This document shows positions 27,675-36,137 of a stretch of DNA of 64,000 nucleotides, piece by piece. Every line of letters begins with the position of its first letter. Positions within the stretch are counted from its first letter, which is position 1. The position numbers and the translations under genes are program-made. The notes under the pieces were generated by a model, which was not told where the DNA came from, searched no databases, and worked only from the letters and a program-made list of their open reading frames with translations. Location of the stretch: positions 558,001 through 622,000 of the forward strand of contig NZ_CP045417.1 of the NCBI RefSeq assembly GCF_009363755.1. The letters are read 5' to 3'. Source of the stretch: Halomonas sp. THAF5a. Its GTDB lineage: Bacteria; Pseudomonadota; Gammaproteobacteria; Pseudomonadales; Halomonadaceae.

Positions 27675-29261
27675 ATGAAGACGCCCGTGATAGCCGCCAA
27701 CTCCCCCGCCACCGTCACCCTGACCCAGGGCAAGGAGTACGCCTTCTGCCGCTGCGGCCGCTCGGCCGACCAGCCCTTCTGCGACGGCTCCCATGCCGGC
27801 ACCGGCTTCACGCCGCTGAGCTTCGTGGCCGAACAGGACGGCGAGGTCGCCCTGTGTCGCTGCAAGCACACCGCCGATGCTCCCTACTGCGACGGCACCC
27901 ACGCGCGCTTCGACGATGCCCAGGTAGGTCAGGAGGGCCCAGGGGACGGTGCCGATGAGCCGAAGGCGTCGGGGGAATCGGAGGCGTCGGACGCGAGCGG
28001 CGGGGCGCCGGAGGCCAGGGCCACCGAGGAGGAGCCCACGGTGGCCTTCATCCATCGGCTGGCCCGGGAGGGGCTCGAGCGGATGGGCCCCCACGGGCCG
28101 ACCACCGCCATGGGCGTGCCGCGCCACACCCTGCCGCACTGGGACGACCTGCAGATCATGGCCGCCCAGCTGGCGAACCAGCCGCTCATGGAGGACGCCG
28201 AGGTCGCCACCGAGCTCGTGATCGGCCCCGAGGCCAAGAAGCCGCTGACGCTCTCGATGCCGCTGCTGATCTCGGACATGAGCTTCGGCGCCCTCTCCGA
28301 GGAGGCCAAGATCGCCCTGGCCCGCGGCGCCGAGGGGGCCGGCACCGGGATCTGCTCCGGCGAAGGGGGCATGCTGCCCGAGGAGCAGCGGGAGAACTCG
28401 CGCTACTTCTACGAGCTCGCCAGCGCCAAGTTCGGCTACGACGAGGCGCTGCTCGAGAAGGTCCAGGCCTTCCACTTCAAGGGCGGGCAGGGCGCCAAGA
28501 CCGGCACCGGCGGGCACCTGCCGGGCAACAAGAACACCGCCCGGATCGCCGAGGTGCGCGGCATCCCGGAGGGCGAGCCGGCCGTCTCGCCGCCCACCTT
28601 CGAGGACCTGCACACCCCGGCCGACTTCCGCCGCTTCGCCGACCGGGTGCGGGAGTTGAGCGGCGGCATCCCGGTCGGCTTCAAGCTCAGCGCCAACCAT
28701 ATCGAGCGGGACATCCAGTTCGCGCTGGACGCCGGCGCCGACTATCTCATCCTCGACGGCCGCGGCGGGGCCACCGGGGCGGCCCCGGCGCTCTTCCGCG
28801 ACCACATCAGCGTGCCCACCATCCCGGCGCTGGCGCGGGCCCGGCGCCACCTGGACGCCCAGGGCGCCAGCGGCCGGGTCACCCTGATCGTCACCGGTGG
28901 CCTCAGGGTGCCGAGCGACTTCGTCAAGGCGCTGGCGCTGGGCGCCGACGGCATCGCCATCGCCAACAGTGCCATCCAGTCGATCGGCTGCGTGGCCGCG
29001 CGGATCTGCAACACCAACAACTGCCCGGCGGGGATCGCCACCCAGCGCAAGGACCTGCGCCAGCGCCTCGACGTCGAGAAATCCGCCGGACAGCTGACGA
29101 CCTTCCTCGAGTCCTCCGTCGCCCTGATGCAGGTGCTGGCGCGGGCCTGCGGCCATGACCGCCTGGATCGGTTCAACTCGCAGGATCTCGCCACCTGGCA
29201 GCGTGAGATGGCGCTGCTCAGCGGGGTGCGCTACGCCGGGGTGATGGACCCGCGCGGCTGA
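27675..29261 (+). CDS. CDGSH iron-sulfur / glutamate synthase FMN-domain fusion
   Basis: 528 residues. Two tandem CDGSH-type [2Fe-2S] motifs occupy the N-terminus: CRCGRSADQPFCDGSH (about 25-40) and CRCKHTADAPYCDGTH (about 62-77). An acidic linker (about 84-116) leads to a complete glutamate synthase FMN-binding barrel (about 130-520), with ISDMSFGALSEEAKIALARG, KGGQGAKTGTGGHLPG and the Cys-rich CNTNNCPAGIATQ that ligates an Fe-S cluster in GltB. No glutaminase domain is present. It probably transfers electrons from the CDGSH clusters to FMN; the reaction is not known. The ATG at 27675 fits the family N-terminus; an upstream frame adds 30 unlikely residues. Confidence 0.88.
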   Translation: MKTPVIAANSPATVTLTQGKEYAFCRCGRSADQPFCDGSHAGTGFTPLSFVAEQDGEVALCRCKHTADAPYCDGTHARFDDAQVGQEGPGDGADEPKASGESEASDASGGAPEARATEEEPTVAFIHRLAREGLERMGPHGPTTAMGVPRHTLPHWDDLQIMAAQLANQPLMEDAEVATELVIGPEAKKPLTLSMPLLISDMSFGALSEEAKIALARGAEGAGTGICSGEGGMLPEEQRENSRYFYELASAKFGYDEALLEKVQAFHFKGGQGAKTGTGGHLPGNKNTARIAEVRGIPEGEPAVSPPTFEDLHTPADFRRFADRVRELSGGIPVGFKLSANHIERDIQFALDAGADYLILDGRGGATGAAPALFRDHISVPTIPALARARRHLDAQGASGRVTLIVTGGLRVPSDFVKALALGADGIAIANSAIQSIGCVAARICNTNNCPAGIATQRKDLRQRLDVEKSAGQLTTFLESSVALMQVLARACGHDRLDRFNSQDLATWQREMALLSGVRYAGVMDPRG

Positions 29262-29291
29262 GTCGGTCGTGACCGAGGACCGCGCCGGCGA

Positions 29292-29507
29292 CTACTTCCA
29301 GCCCATGCGCCAGGTGGCGTCGTCCTTGAGGGCCTGCCAGGGCAGCACGGTCTCGCGGCGGGTGTAGACCGCCTCGAGGATCACCTCGACCACGGTCTCC
29401 TCCTCGTCGCGCACGAGCCTCGTCACCAGGAAGTGCTTCTCCTTGTGGCGAGGGTGCACGGCGGTCCACTTGCTGTGGTGGAGCTTCTCGGGATTGATGG
29501 CGTTCAT
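29292..29507 (-). CDS. TIGR02450-type tryptophan-rich small protein
   Basis: 71 residues, matching the conserved small-protein family TIGR02450: SKWTAVHPRHKEKHFLVTRL, LEAVYTRRETVLPWQAL and a final TWRMGWK. Function unknown. The ATG at 29507 has a perfect aggagg ribosome site 7 bases upstream, which decides the start over an upstream in-frame codon. It is convergent with the CDGSH fusion gene. Confidence 0.88.
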   Translation of the reverse strand: MNAINPEKLHHSKWTAVHPRHKEKHFLVTRLVRDEEETVVEVILEAVYTRRETVLPWQALKDDATWRMGWK

Positions 29508-29639
29508 GGCCGTCCTCCTCGGGTGGGGCGTATTGCCAGGATTCCAGCCCGGGGCCACGAAGACGACGGGGGCGCCGGCTCGGCCGGCGCCCCCGTGGTC
29601 AGGTCGGGCCTGGGTCTGACGCGGGTCGGGCGATGCGGC

Positions 29640-30638
29640 TCAGAGCCGGACCAGCATCTTGCCGCGGTTGGCGCCCTCGAAGAGCTTCAGGAAGGCGTCC
29701 GGGGTGCGCTCGAGGCCCTCCTCGACGGTCTCCTCGTAGTCGATCTCGCCCTTCTCGATCCGCGGGCCGACCTCCTCGAGGAACTCGGGGTAGTGCGCCC
29801 AGTGATCGAAGACGATGAAGCCCTGCATGCGGGCGCGGCGGATCAGGATCATCGCCAGGTTGCCCGGCCCGGCGCTCGGTCCGTCGGCGTTGTAGCGGGA
29901 GATCATGCCGCACACGGCGATGCGCGCGCCGACCCGCAGGGTGTTCAGCGCCGCCTCGAGGCAGGTGCCGCCGACGTTCTCGTAGTAGACGTCGAAGCCC
30001 TCGGGGCAGGCCTCGTTGAGGGCCGCGGTGAGCTGGGCGGCGTCCTTGCCCTTGTAGCTGACGGCCTTGACGCCGTGCGCCTCGAGCCAGTCGAGCTTCT
30101 CCTGGGAGCCGGCGATGCCGACCACGGTGCCGCCCTTGGCCTTGGCCAGCTGCACGGCGAGCGAGCCCACCGCGCCGGCGGCGCCGCTGACCAGCACGTT
30201 GTCGCCCTCCTGCATCTCGGCGATCAGGTTGAGGCCGGTCCAGGCGGTCATGCCCGGCATGCCGAGCACGCCCAGGTAGGCTTGCTCCGGTACCTCGAAG
30301 GCGGGCAGGGTCTCGAGCTCGCCGGCGGGCAGCTGGGCGACGTCGCGCCAGCCGCCCATGTGGCGCACCTTGGTGCCCACCGGGAAGTCCGCCGCGCGGG
30401 ACTCGATGACCTCGCCGATGGCGGCCCCCTCCAGCGGCGCGCCCAGCGTGAACGGCTCGATATAGGTGGTCACGCCGTCCATGCGGCCGCGCATGTAGGG
30501 ATCCACCGACAGCCAAGTGTTGCGGATGCGCACCTCGCCCTCGGCAAGCTCGGGCAGCGCCTGCTCGTACAGCTCGAAGAGCTCGCGGGCCGGGGTACCC
30601 TGGGGATGGTCGCTGATGGTGAAGAAGCGGGTCTGCAT
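29640..30638 (-). CDS. NADP-dependent medium-chain reductase (CurA/leukotriene B4 DH type)
   Basis: 332 residues, zinc-independent medium-chain dehydrogenase/reductase. The N-terminal GroES-like domain has NTWLSVDPYMRGRM, and the Rossmann domain has VSGAAGAVGSLAVQLAK; YENVGGTCLEAAL and the C-terminal RGKMLVRL are family marks. Homologs reduce the double bond of alpha,beta-unsaturated ketones and aldehydes. The ATG at 30638 is preferred. A palindrome TAGAC-N5-GTCTA lies 36 bp upstream, so a TetR-type electrophile-sensing repressor may control it. Confidence 0.9.
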   Translation of the reverse strand: MQTRFFTISDHPQGTPARELFELYEQALPELAEGEVRIRNTWLSVDPYMRGRMDGVTTYIEPFTLGAPLEGAAIGEVIESRAADFPVGTKVRHMGGWRDVAQLPAGELETLPAFEVPEQAYLGVLGMPGMTAWTGLNLIAEMQEGDNVLVSGAAGAVGSLAVQLAKAKGGTVVGIAGSQEKLDWLEAHGVKAVSYKGKDAAQLTAALNEACPEGFDVYYENVGGTCLEAALNTLRVGARIAVCGMISRYNADGPSAGPGNLAMILIRRARMQGFIVFDHWAHYPEFLEEVGPRIEKGEIDYEETVEEGLERTPDAFLKLFEGANRGKMLVRL

Positions 30639-30673
30639 CGTGTGACTCCTGTCGGTGTGCGGGTGTCTGTCAC

Positions 30674-30688
30674 TAGACGACCAGTCTA
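30674..30688. promoter_or_regulatory. Putative TetR-type operator TAGAC-N5-GTCTA
   Basis: An inverted repeat TAGACGACCAGTCTA centred 43 bp upstream of the medium-chain reductase start. It resembles operators of TetR-family regulators such as NemR (TAGAC...GTCTA). No TetR gene is adjacent, so the regulator would be encoded elsewhere. Confidence 0.5.
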
Positions 30689-30729
30689 ATCGAGAGCGGC
30701 GAGCAGGCCAAGCCGCTCGCCCAGACACG

Positions 30730-30762
30730 AAAACACCCCATCCGGCGGGGCCGAACGGGGTG
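30730..30762 (-). terminator. Intrinsic terminator after the 103-residue protein gene
   Basis: Read leftward: caccccgttcggc, loop, gccggatggggtg (two mismatches), then tttt. It separates the hypothetical gene at 30791 from the reductase gene. Confidence 0.7.
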
Positions 30763-30790
30763 CGGTGAGCGCCGGGGCGGGCTCATGGCC

Positions 30791-31102
30791 TCAGCGGTGA
30801 GGCTGCCGCTCGAAGAGCTCCGCCTTGGCATCGCGCATGACGTGTTCGCAGGCGGCCTGGTGGGCGAGCTGGAGGAGCAGGCCCTGGGTCACGGCGAAGC
30901 CCTTCTCCAGGCAGGTGTCGACCTCCTCGCGGCTCACTTCGGGGGTCACGGTGCAGTCAATCTTCAGCGTTCTACCGCCGCCGTCCAGCCGGTCGGCGAA
31001 GGCCCTCAGGCGCCAGGCCATTCGCTGTTTCCAGCTGTCGGGTTCTTCCATGCCTTCGTTGACGCGAAACGTGCACTGCCATTCAGGTTTGTAGACCTTC
31101 AT
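30791..31102 (-). CDS. Conserved-looking hypothetical protein
   Basis: 103 residues, family not recognised. It contains WKQRMAWRLRAFADRLDGGG followed by RTLKIDCTVTPEVSREEVDTCLEKGF, suggesting a small alpha/beta domain with an amphipathic first helix; there is no signal peptide or membrane segment. It has a strong ribosome site (gggaggttcac) before ATG 31102 and a terminator after the stop, so it is most likely a real gene. The opposite-strand frame over the same bases lacks such signals. Confidence 0.65.
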   Translation of the reverse strand: MKVYKPEWQCTFRVNEGMEEPDSWKQRMAWRLRAFADRLDGGGRTLKIDCTVTPEVSREEVDTCLEKGFAVTQGLLLQLAHQAACEHVMRDAKAELFERQPHR

Positions 31103-31274
31103 GTGAACCTCCCGTGCTGGCTGGAAAGAATGTTCGATCGTGTCTGCTGCTCCCTACGGATAACGATGTTGCCCGGTCATCATACAGGCTTTCGTGCGAC
31201 GGGCCATGGTCGCCGCCGGTGGGACCCCTCGAGTCGGACGCGCGCTTTCCGGGCTCACGCCCGCCCCGGTCACA

Positions 31275-31334
31275 CCAGCTGAACTCACTCCAGCCGAACT
31301 CACTCCAGCTGAACTCATTCCAGGTGAACCTGGC
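31275..31334. repeat. 15-bp tandem repeats at the argP 3' end
   Basis: Units ccagctgaactcact (31275), ccagccgaactcact (31290), ccagctgaactcatt (31305) and a diverged ccaggtgaacctggc (31320). The last unit and part of the third code for the final residues of ArgP (QVHLE, stop 31317-31315), so the array looks like repeated copies of the gene's 3' end extending beyond the stop. Confidence 0.8.
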
Positions 31335-32184
31335 CCAGCACCTCGGTCAGCTGCGCCAGCGCCTCGCCGCTGTGGCGCCAGAAGTGCCAGTAGAGCGGCA
31401 CGGCGAGCGCCCGCTCGGGGGCGAGACTCGCCAGCCGGCCCTCGGCCTCCAGCGCCGCCACCTGCATGCGCGGCAGCATGCCGTAGCCCATGCCGGCGAG
31501 CGTCAGGCCCACGAAGCCCTCCGAGGAGGGGCAGAGGTGGTAGGGAAAGCGGCCGTGGTAGCCGCAGCTCGCCAGGAAGCGGTGCTGCAGCTGGTCATGG
31601 GGGCCGTAGACGATGGCCGGGGCGCGCCGGAAGGCCTCGGCCGTCGGCCCCGCCGGGAAGTGGCGGGCGATGTAGGCCGGGGTGGCGAAGGGGTGGTAGA
31701 CCATGGTGCCCAGCCGCACGCAGCGCGCCCCGGCGATGGGGCGGTCGCTGGCGCACAGGCAGGCCGCCACCTCGCCGTCGCGCAGCCGCTTGAGCCCCAC
31801 GTCCTGGTCCTCGATCACCAGGTCCAGCAGCAGGCCCCGGGAGCGGCAGAAGTCGCCCACGGCCTCGGGCCACCAGGTGGCCAGGCTGTCGGCATTGAGG
31901 GCGATGCGCAGGCGCGGCGCGGCCTCCTCCAGGGTCGGCAGGGTCGTGCGCAGGTCGCGCTCCAGCAGCTGCACTTGCTGGACGTGGTTGAGCAGTCGCT
32001 GGCCCGCGGGGGTGGGCGCGAGCCGGGGGTGGCGGATCAGCACCGGCTGGCCCAGGCGGACCTCCAGCGCCTTGATGCGCTGGGAGACCGCCGACTGGGA
32101 GAGCCCCAGCTGCTCGCCGGCGCGCTCGAAGCCGCCGCACTCGATCACCGTGGCCAGCGCCTGGAGCAGCTTGTAGTCCAGCAT
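31315..32184 (-). CDS. argP: LysR-family regulator ArgP (IciA)
   Basis: 289 residues. N-terminal helix-turn-helix: MLDYKLLQALATVIECGGFE followed by RAGEQLGLSQSAVSQRIKALE, the ArgP signature. The effector domain follows with LVIEDQDVGLKRLRDGEV and LAGMGYGMLPRMQV. ArgP senses lysine and arginine and activates the exporter gene argO, here divergent across 135 bp with AT-rich dyad sequences. The ATG at 32184 is clear. Confidence 0.93.
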   Translation of the reverse strand: MLDYKLLQALATVIECGGFERAGEQLGLSQSAVSQRIKALEVRLGQPVLIRHPRLAPTPAGQRLLNHVQQVQLLERDLRTTLPTLEEAAPRLRIALNADSLATWWPEAVGDFCRSRGLLLDLVIEDQDVGLKRLRDGEVAACLCASDRPIAGARCVRLGTMVYHPFATPAYIARHFPAGPTAEAFRRAPAIVYGPHDQLQHRFLASCGYHGRFPYHLCPSSEGFVGLTLAGMGYGMLPRMQVAALEAEGRLASLAPERALAVPLYWHFWRHSGEALAQLTEVLGQVHLE

Positions 32185-32216
32185 GGGGTCTCCTTGGGAT
32201 GGGCATTGCCGACGCC

Positions 32217-32283
32217 TGATATAAGCAAGACTGATGTGATATTAGCAGGATGATTTTTCAGCATATCAGGGCGTCGCTATGCT
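32217..32283 (+). promoter_or_regulatory. argO promoter and probable ArgP-binding region
   Basis: TTTTCA (32255-32260), a 17-bp spacer and TATGCT (32278-32283) form a plausible argO promoter. TGATAT occurs at 32217 and 32237 and its complement ATATCA at 32263-32268, giving an inverted repeat that overlaps the -35 region, as expected for a LysR-type activator site. This AT-rich patch stands out from its GC-rich surroundings. Confidence 0.6.
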
Positions 32284-32319
32284 GGCCCCTCTCGACGAAC
32301 CAGGAGGGGGAGACACGCG

Positions 32320-32934
32320 ATGCTGGAGAGCTATCTGACCGGGCTATTGGTGAGCGGTGGCATCATCGTCGCCATCGGTGCACAGAACGCCTACGTGCTG
32401 GGGGTGGCCGTGCGCCGTGAGCATCACTGGTGGTCGGCGGGGCTCTGCATGAGCGCCGATGCGCTGCTGCTGGTGGCCGGGATGTTCGGCGTCAGCGCGG
32501 TGCTGCTGAGCATGCCCAGTGCGCTGGAGGCGCTGCGCTGGCTGGGCGTGGTCTTCCTGACCTGGCTGGCGGCCCAGGCCTTCTTCCGTGCCGCCAGCGG
32601 TCGCCAGGGGCTCTCGGTCGGCGGGGCGGGCGAGCGCAGCCCGCGGCGAGTGCTGCTCGCCACCCTCGCGGTCACCCTGCTCAATCCCCAGGTCTATCTG
32701 GATACCCTGCTGCTGATTCCCTCCATCGGCGCCCAGCAGCAGAGCGCCATCACCTTCGTGGCCGGGGCGGTCACCGCCTCGGTCCTCTGGTTCAGCCTGC
32801 TGGCCTGGGGCGGGGCCGCGCTCTCGCCCTGGCTCTCCCGGCCGCTGGCCTGGCGGGCGATCGACGGCACCATCGGCGTGATGATGGCGGCCATCGCCCT
32901 GCACCTGGCCGTGGGCTCGCCCGCCACGGCCTGA
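32320..32934 (+). CDS. argO: LysE/ArgO basic amino acid exporter
   Basis: 204 residues with about six membrane helices. The family N-terminal signature GIIVAIGAQNAYVLGVAVRREH and central LLNPQVYLDTLLLIPSIG are intact. It exports arginine and/or lysine when internal pools rise. It is divergent from argP, the standard arrangement in gammaproteobacteria, and has an aggaggggg ribosome site. It ends 12 bp before the convergent transglycosylase gene. Confidence 0.93.
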   Translation: MLESYLTGLLVSGGIIVAIGAQNAYVLGVAVRREHHWWSAGLCMSADALLLVAGMFGVSAVLLSMPSALEALRWLGVVFLTWLAAQAFFRAASGRQGLSVGGAGERSPRRVLLATLAVTLLNPQVYLDTLLLIPSIGAQQQSAITFVAGAVTASVLWFSLLAWGGAALSPWLSRPLAWRAIDGTIGVMMAAIALHLAVGSPATA

Positions 32935-32946
32935 GCACGGGCCGGC

Positions 32947-34353
32947 CTAGCCCTGCCGGGTGGGGCCCTCGTCCTCGGCGTTCCGGCGGTCCAGGGGGAG
33001 CCACTCCACTGCCTCGCGGATCACGTCCCGGTAGTTGCGGATCCGCTGCACGTAGTGAACGGGCTCGTAGCCCCGGGCATAGCCGTAGCGGGTGCGGGGG
33101 TAGTAGCGCTTGTCGGCCTTGAGCGGCAGGACCTCGCGCATGTCGGCCCAGGAGTCCGGGTCCTTGCCGAGCTCGCGGGCGAGCTGGCGGGCGTCCAGCA
33201 GGTGGCCGCGGCCGATGTTGTAGCTGGCCAGGGCCAGGTAGGTGCGGTCCGGTTCGGGGATGGTGTCGGGCAGCCGTTCGTGGCGGTCGGCCAGGTAGCG
33301 GGCGCCGCCGTCGATGGCCTGGGCCGGGTCCAGGCGATTGGCCACGCCGAGCGACGCCGCGGTGTTCCGGGTCAGCATCATGATGCCGCGTACCCCGGTG
33401 GGGGAGACGGCGTGGGGATCCCAGTGCGACTCCTGGTAGGCCAGGGCGGCGAGCAGGTCGGCGGGCATGCCGGTCTCCTCGGCGGCGGCGAGGAAGTGCG
33501 ACAGCAGCGGCGGCAGGCGCTCCTCGATGCGCCGGTTCAGGGCCCGCAGGTCGACGAAGTCGAAATCGCCGATGTAGTCGTAGTAGCGGTGCGCCATCGC
33601 CTCGAGGTGGGCGTCGCCCTCGGGACTCGCCATCCACGCCCGGGCCCGCTCGGCCAGGGCCTGATGCCCCGCGGGCAGGTACCAGCCCAGCCGGTCGCCC
33701 CGGGTCAGGTTCAGGGCCACTTCCAGGTGGGGGAAGTGACGGCGCACCACCTGCACGATGTTGGAGTCGGCCAGGGTGCAGTCGACGTCGCGATCCGCCA
33801 CCGCGGCGAGCAGCATCTCGGTGGTGCGCGGATCCTCGACGTAGCCGATGCCGGTGTGATCGTTGGCCAGGCTATCGAGCCGTTCCGCGTAGCTGGAGTC
33901 CGCCGTGACGCGGATCTCGACGCCGGCCATCTCCTCCACCTCGCGGGGCATGGGGCGCATCTCGCGATGGCAGACCAGCTGCTCGACGACGTCGGTGTGG
34001 CTCGGTCCCTGGCGGAAGCGTTCGTCCCGCGAGGGCAGGTGGGTCAGGCCGGCGGCGGCCAGGTCGACCTCGCCGCCCTCCAGGGCCTCGAGCACCTCGG
34101 CGGTGGAGCCCAGGGTCACCCATTCGACCTCCCAGTCGTTGGCCTCGGCGAAGCCCGCGACCAGGTCGTGCTCGGGGCCCGCGGGCGCCTGCCGGCGGTC
34201 GAGGTAGTAGGTGGTGGCGGCGTTGCGGGTGGCCACCCGGAGCGTCTCGCCCGGGGCGGGCGGCTCGAGGGTGGCGACCGAGGCCTCGTCCGGGCCGCAG
34301 GCGGCGAGCAGGCCCAGCGACAGCAGGGCGATCAGCGGGCGGAGCCTGGACAT
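32947..34353 (-). CDS. MltF-like lipoprotein lytic transglycosylase (paralog)
   Basis: 468 residues. The signal peptide ends in a lipobox LLAACG (Cys19), so it is probably anchored in the outer membrane. The N-terminal part (about 35-265) is a type 3 solute-binding-protein fold (LRVATRNAATTYYLDRRQAP); the C-terminal SLT domain (about 290-440) has the catalytic Glu in YQESHWDP and the motifs SPTGVRGIMML, NIGRGHLLDARQLA and YGYARGYEPVHYVQRI. It cleaves murein between MurNAc and GlcNAc. It is the second such gene in the window; the one at 50098-51561 has the conserved mltF location. The start ATG is at 34353; the much longer open frame upstream is antisense noise over dbpA. Confidence 0.88.
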   Translation of the reverse strand: MSRLRPLIALLSLGLLAACGPDEASVATLEPPAPGETLRVATRNAATTYYLDRRQAPAGPEHDLVAGFAEANDWEVEWVTLGSTAEVLEALEGGEVDLAAAGLTHLPSRDERFRQGPSHTDVVEQLVCHREMRPMPREVEEMAGVEIRVTADSSYAERLDSLANDHTGIGYVEDPRTTEMLLAAVADRDVDCTLADSNIVQVVRRHFPHLEVALNLTRGDRLGWYLPAGHQALAERARAWMASPEGDAHLEAMAHRYYDYIGDFDFVDLRALNRRIEERLPPLLSHFLAAAEETGMPADLLAALAYQESHWDPHAVSPTGVRGIMMLTRNTAASLGVANRLDPAQAIDGGARYLADRHERLPDTIPEPDRTYLALASYNIGRGHLLDARQLARELGKDPDSWADMREVLPLKADKRYYPRTRYGYARGYEPVHYVQRIRNYRDVIREAVEWLPLDRRNAEDEGPTRQG

Positions 34354-34677
34354 GGCGATAACTCCTGATCGGCGAAGAGAAAACGGCACTGGCTCACAGC
34401 TTAACAGCCTCGCCTCGGCCTCCTGCCGGGGCGAGTCAACGCAGCGTGCTTGGGCGGCGGGTCGATCGCGGTGGCATCTGGATCGAGGCGCCCGGCAGGC
34501 CCCGGGTGACCGAGCGACCAAACATGCCCCACGTCGGGCATGCTCGCTGACGGACGCCGTGGTGCACTTTCTGCTATGCTGGGCGGCTTTCATCCTCGCT
34601 CCCGTGGCCCCGGCCCGTCGGCGCCCGCCGTCATCGCGCCCCGCCACGCCGCTCGATTCTTCCCGCAGGTCTATTAC
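34354..34677. other. Divergent intergenic region upstream of dbpA
   Basis: 324 bp between the MltF paralog and dbpA. It contains an inverted repeat catgccc/gggcatg (34523-34529 / 34536-34542) and a possible -10 box TATGCT (34575-34580) for dbpA without a good -35 partner. No ORF of its own is supported. A long dbpA leader is likely. Confidence 0.5.
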
Positions 34678-36072
34678 GTGTCTGATTCCACTGCCGATTT
34701 CGCCGCGTTGCCGCTGGCGCCGGAACTGCTGTCCAACCTCGCCACGCTCGGCTATCGCACCATGACGCCGATCCAGGCCGAGAGCCTGCCGCCGATGCTG
34801 GCGGGACGCGACGTGATCGCCCGGGCGAAGACCGGCTCGGGCAAGACCGCGGCCTTCGGCCTGGGGCTGCTCTCGCGGCTGACGCTCTCGGCCTCCCGAG
34901 TGCAGGGGCTGGTGCTCTGCCCGACCCGGGAGCTCGCCGACCAGGTGGCCGGCGAGCTGCGCCGCCTGGCGCGCAGCCTGCCGAACGTCAAGGTGCTGAC
35001 CCTGTGCGGCGGCGCGCCCCTGGGGCCGCAGCGCGCCTCCCTGGAGCACGGCGCCCACCTCGTCGTCGGTACCCCCGGCCGGGTGGAGGAGCACCTGCGC
35101 AAGGGCGCGCTCGACCTCTCGGGGCTCGAGACCCTGGTGCTGGACGAGGCCGATCGCATGCTCGATATGGGCTTCCAGGCCGCCATGGAGGCGATCATCG
35201 CCGAGACCCCGCCAAGCCGGCAGCTGCTGCTGTTCAGCGCCACCTATGCCGAGGCCATCCGGCCCATCGCCGAGCGGCTGATGCGCGAGCCGGTCACGGT
35301 GGAGGTCGAGGAACCCCACGACGACACCACCATCCGCCAGCACTTCTACCGGGTGGCCGACGAGGCGGCCCGCTTCGAGGCGCTGCGCCGCCTGCTGCTG
35401 CACGTCCGGCCCGCGTCCAGCGTGGTCTTCTGCAATACCAAGCGCGAGACCGATGAGGTCGCCGAGGCCCTGAACGACGCGGGCTTCAGCGCCCTGGCGC
35501 TGCACGGCGACCTGGAGCAGCGCGACCGCGACCGGCTGCTGGTGATGTTCGCCAACGGCAGCGCCTCGATCCTGGTGGCCACCGACGTGGCCGCCCGTGG
35601 GCTCGATATCGCGGCGCTGGATGCGGTGTTCAACTACCGCATCGCCCGGGAGCTCGAGGTGCACGTCCATCGCGTCGGACGCACCGGCCGCGCCGGCGGC
35701 TCCGGGGTGGCCTGCACCCTGGTGGCCGAGCAGGAGGAGTACCGCCTGGCGCGCCTCGCCGACTTCCTCGGCGAGACCCTCGCCCCGGAGCCGCTGCCCG
35801 CCCGCGCGGTGCTGGAGCGCGCCCCCTTCACGCCGGCCATGGCGACCCTGGAGCTCGCCGCCGGCAAGAAGCAGAAGGTGCGCCCCGGCGATATCCTGGG
35901 CGCCCTGACCGGCGAGGGCGGGATCGACGGCGAGCAGGTGGGCAAGATCAAGGTGCAGGCCACCCGCGCCTACGTGGCCGTGCGTCGCGAGGTCGTCGCC
36001 GCGGCCCTCGACCAGCTGGCCAACGGCCGGATCAAGGGGCGCAGCTTCCGGGCCCGCCGCATCCGCCGCTGA
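34678..36072 (+). CDS. dbpA: ATP-dependent RNA helicase DbpA
   Basis: DEAD-box helicase for 50S ribosomal subunit maturation. 464 residues. Q motif near MTPIQAESLPPML, Walker A AKTGSGKT, DEAD motif LVLDEADRMLDMGF, SAT (FSAT), and helicase C motifs (VATDVAARGLDI, HRVGRTGRAG). The C-terminal DbpA RNA-binding domain (KVRPGDILGALTGEGGI...KGRSFRARRI) recognises hairpin 92 of 23S rRNA. I choose the GTG at 34678 (VSDSTADFAALPLAPELLSN) because it matches the E. coli N-terminus and has gcaggtc upstream; the frame is open from 34540. Confidence 0.92.
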   Translation: MSDSTADFAALPLAPELLSNLATLGYRTMTPIQAESLPPMLAGRDVIARAKTGSGKTAAFGLGLLSRLTLSASRVQGLVLCPTRELADQVAGELRRLARSLPNVKVLTLCGGAPLGPQRASLEHGAHLVVGTPGRVEEHLRKGALDLSGLETLVLDEADRMLDMGFQAAMEAIIAETPPSRQLLLFSATYAEAIRPIAERLMREPVTVEVEEPHDDTTIRQHFYRVADEAARFEALRRLLLHVRPASSVVFCNTKRETDEVAEALNDAGFSALALHGDLEQRDRDRLLVMFANGSASILVATDVAARGLDIAALDAVFNYRIARELEVHVHRVGRTGRAGGSGVACTLVAEQEEYRLARLADFLGETLAPEPLPARAVLERAPFTPAMATLELAAGKKQKVRPGDILGALTGEGGIDGEQVGKIKVQATRAYVAVRREVVAAALDQLANGRIKGRSFRARRIRR

Positions 36073-36137
36073 GTGCATCCGCAACGCGATTCGCCCGGGG
36101 CGTATTCCACCGCCGGGTTCTATGCCAACGTGGTGAC

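Noticed and set aside
32947..36084. Single leftward open frame of 1,045 codons covering the MltF paralog and the region antisense to dbpA
   Set aside because: Only the part from ATG 34353 has a lipoprotein signal and domain matches. The rest is antisense to a full DbpA and is low-complexity, as expected when high GC suppresses stop codons.
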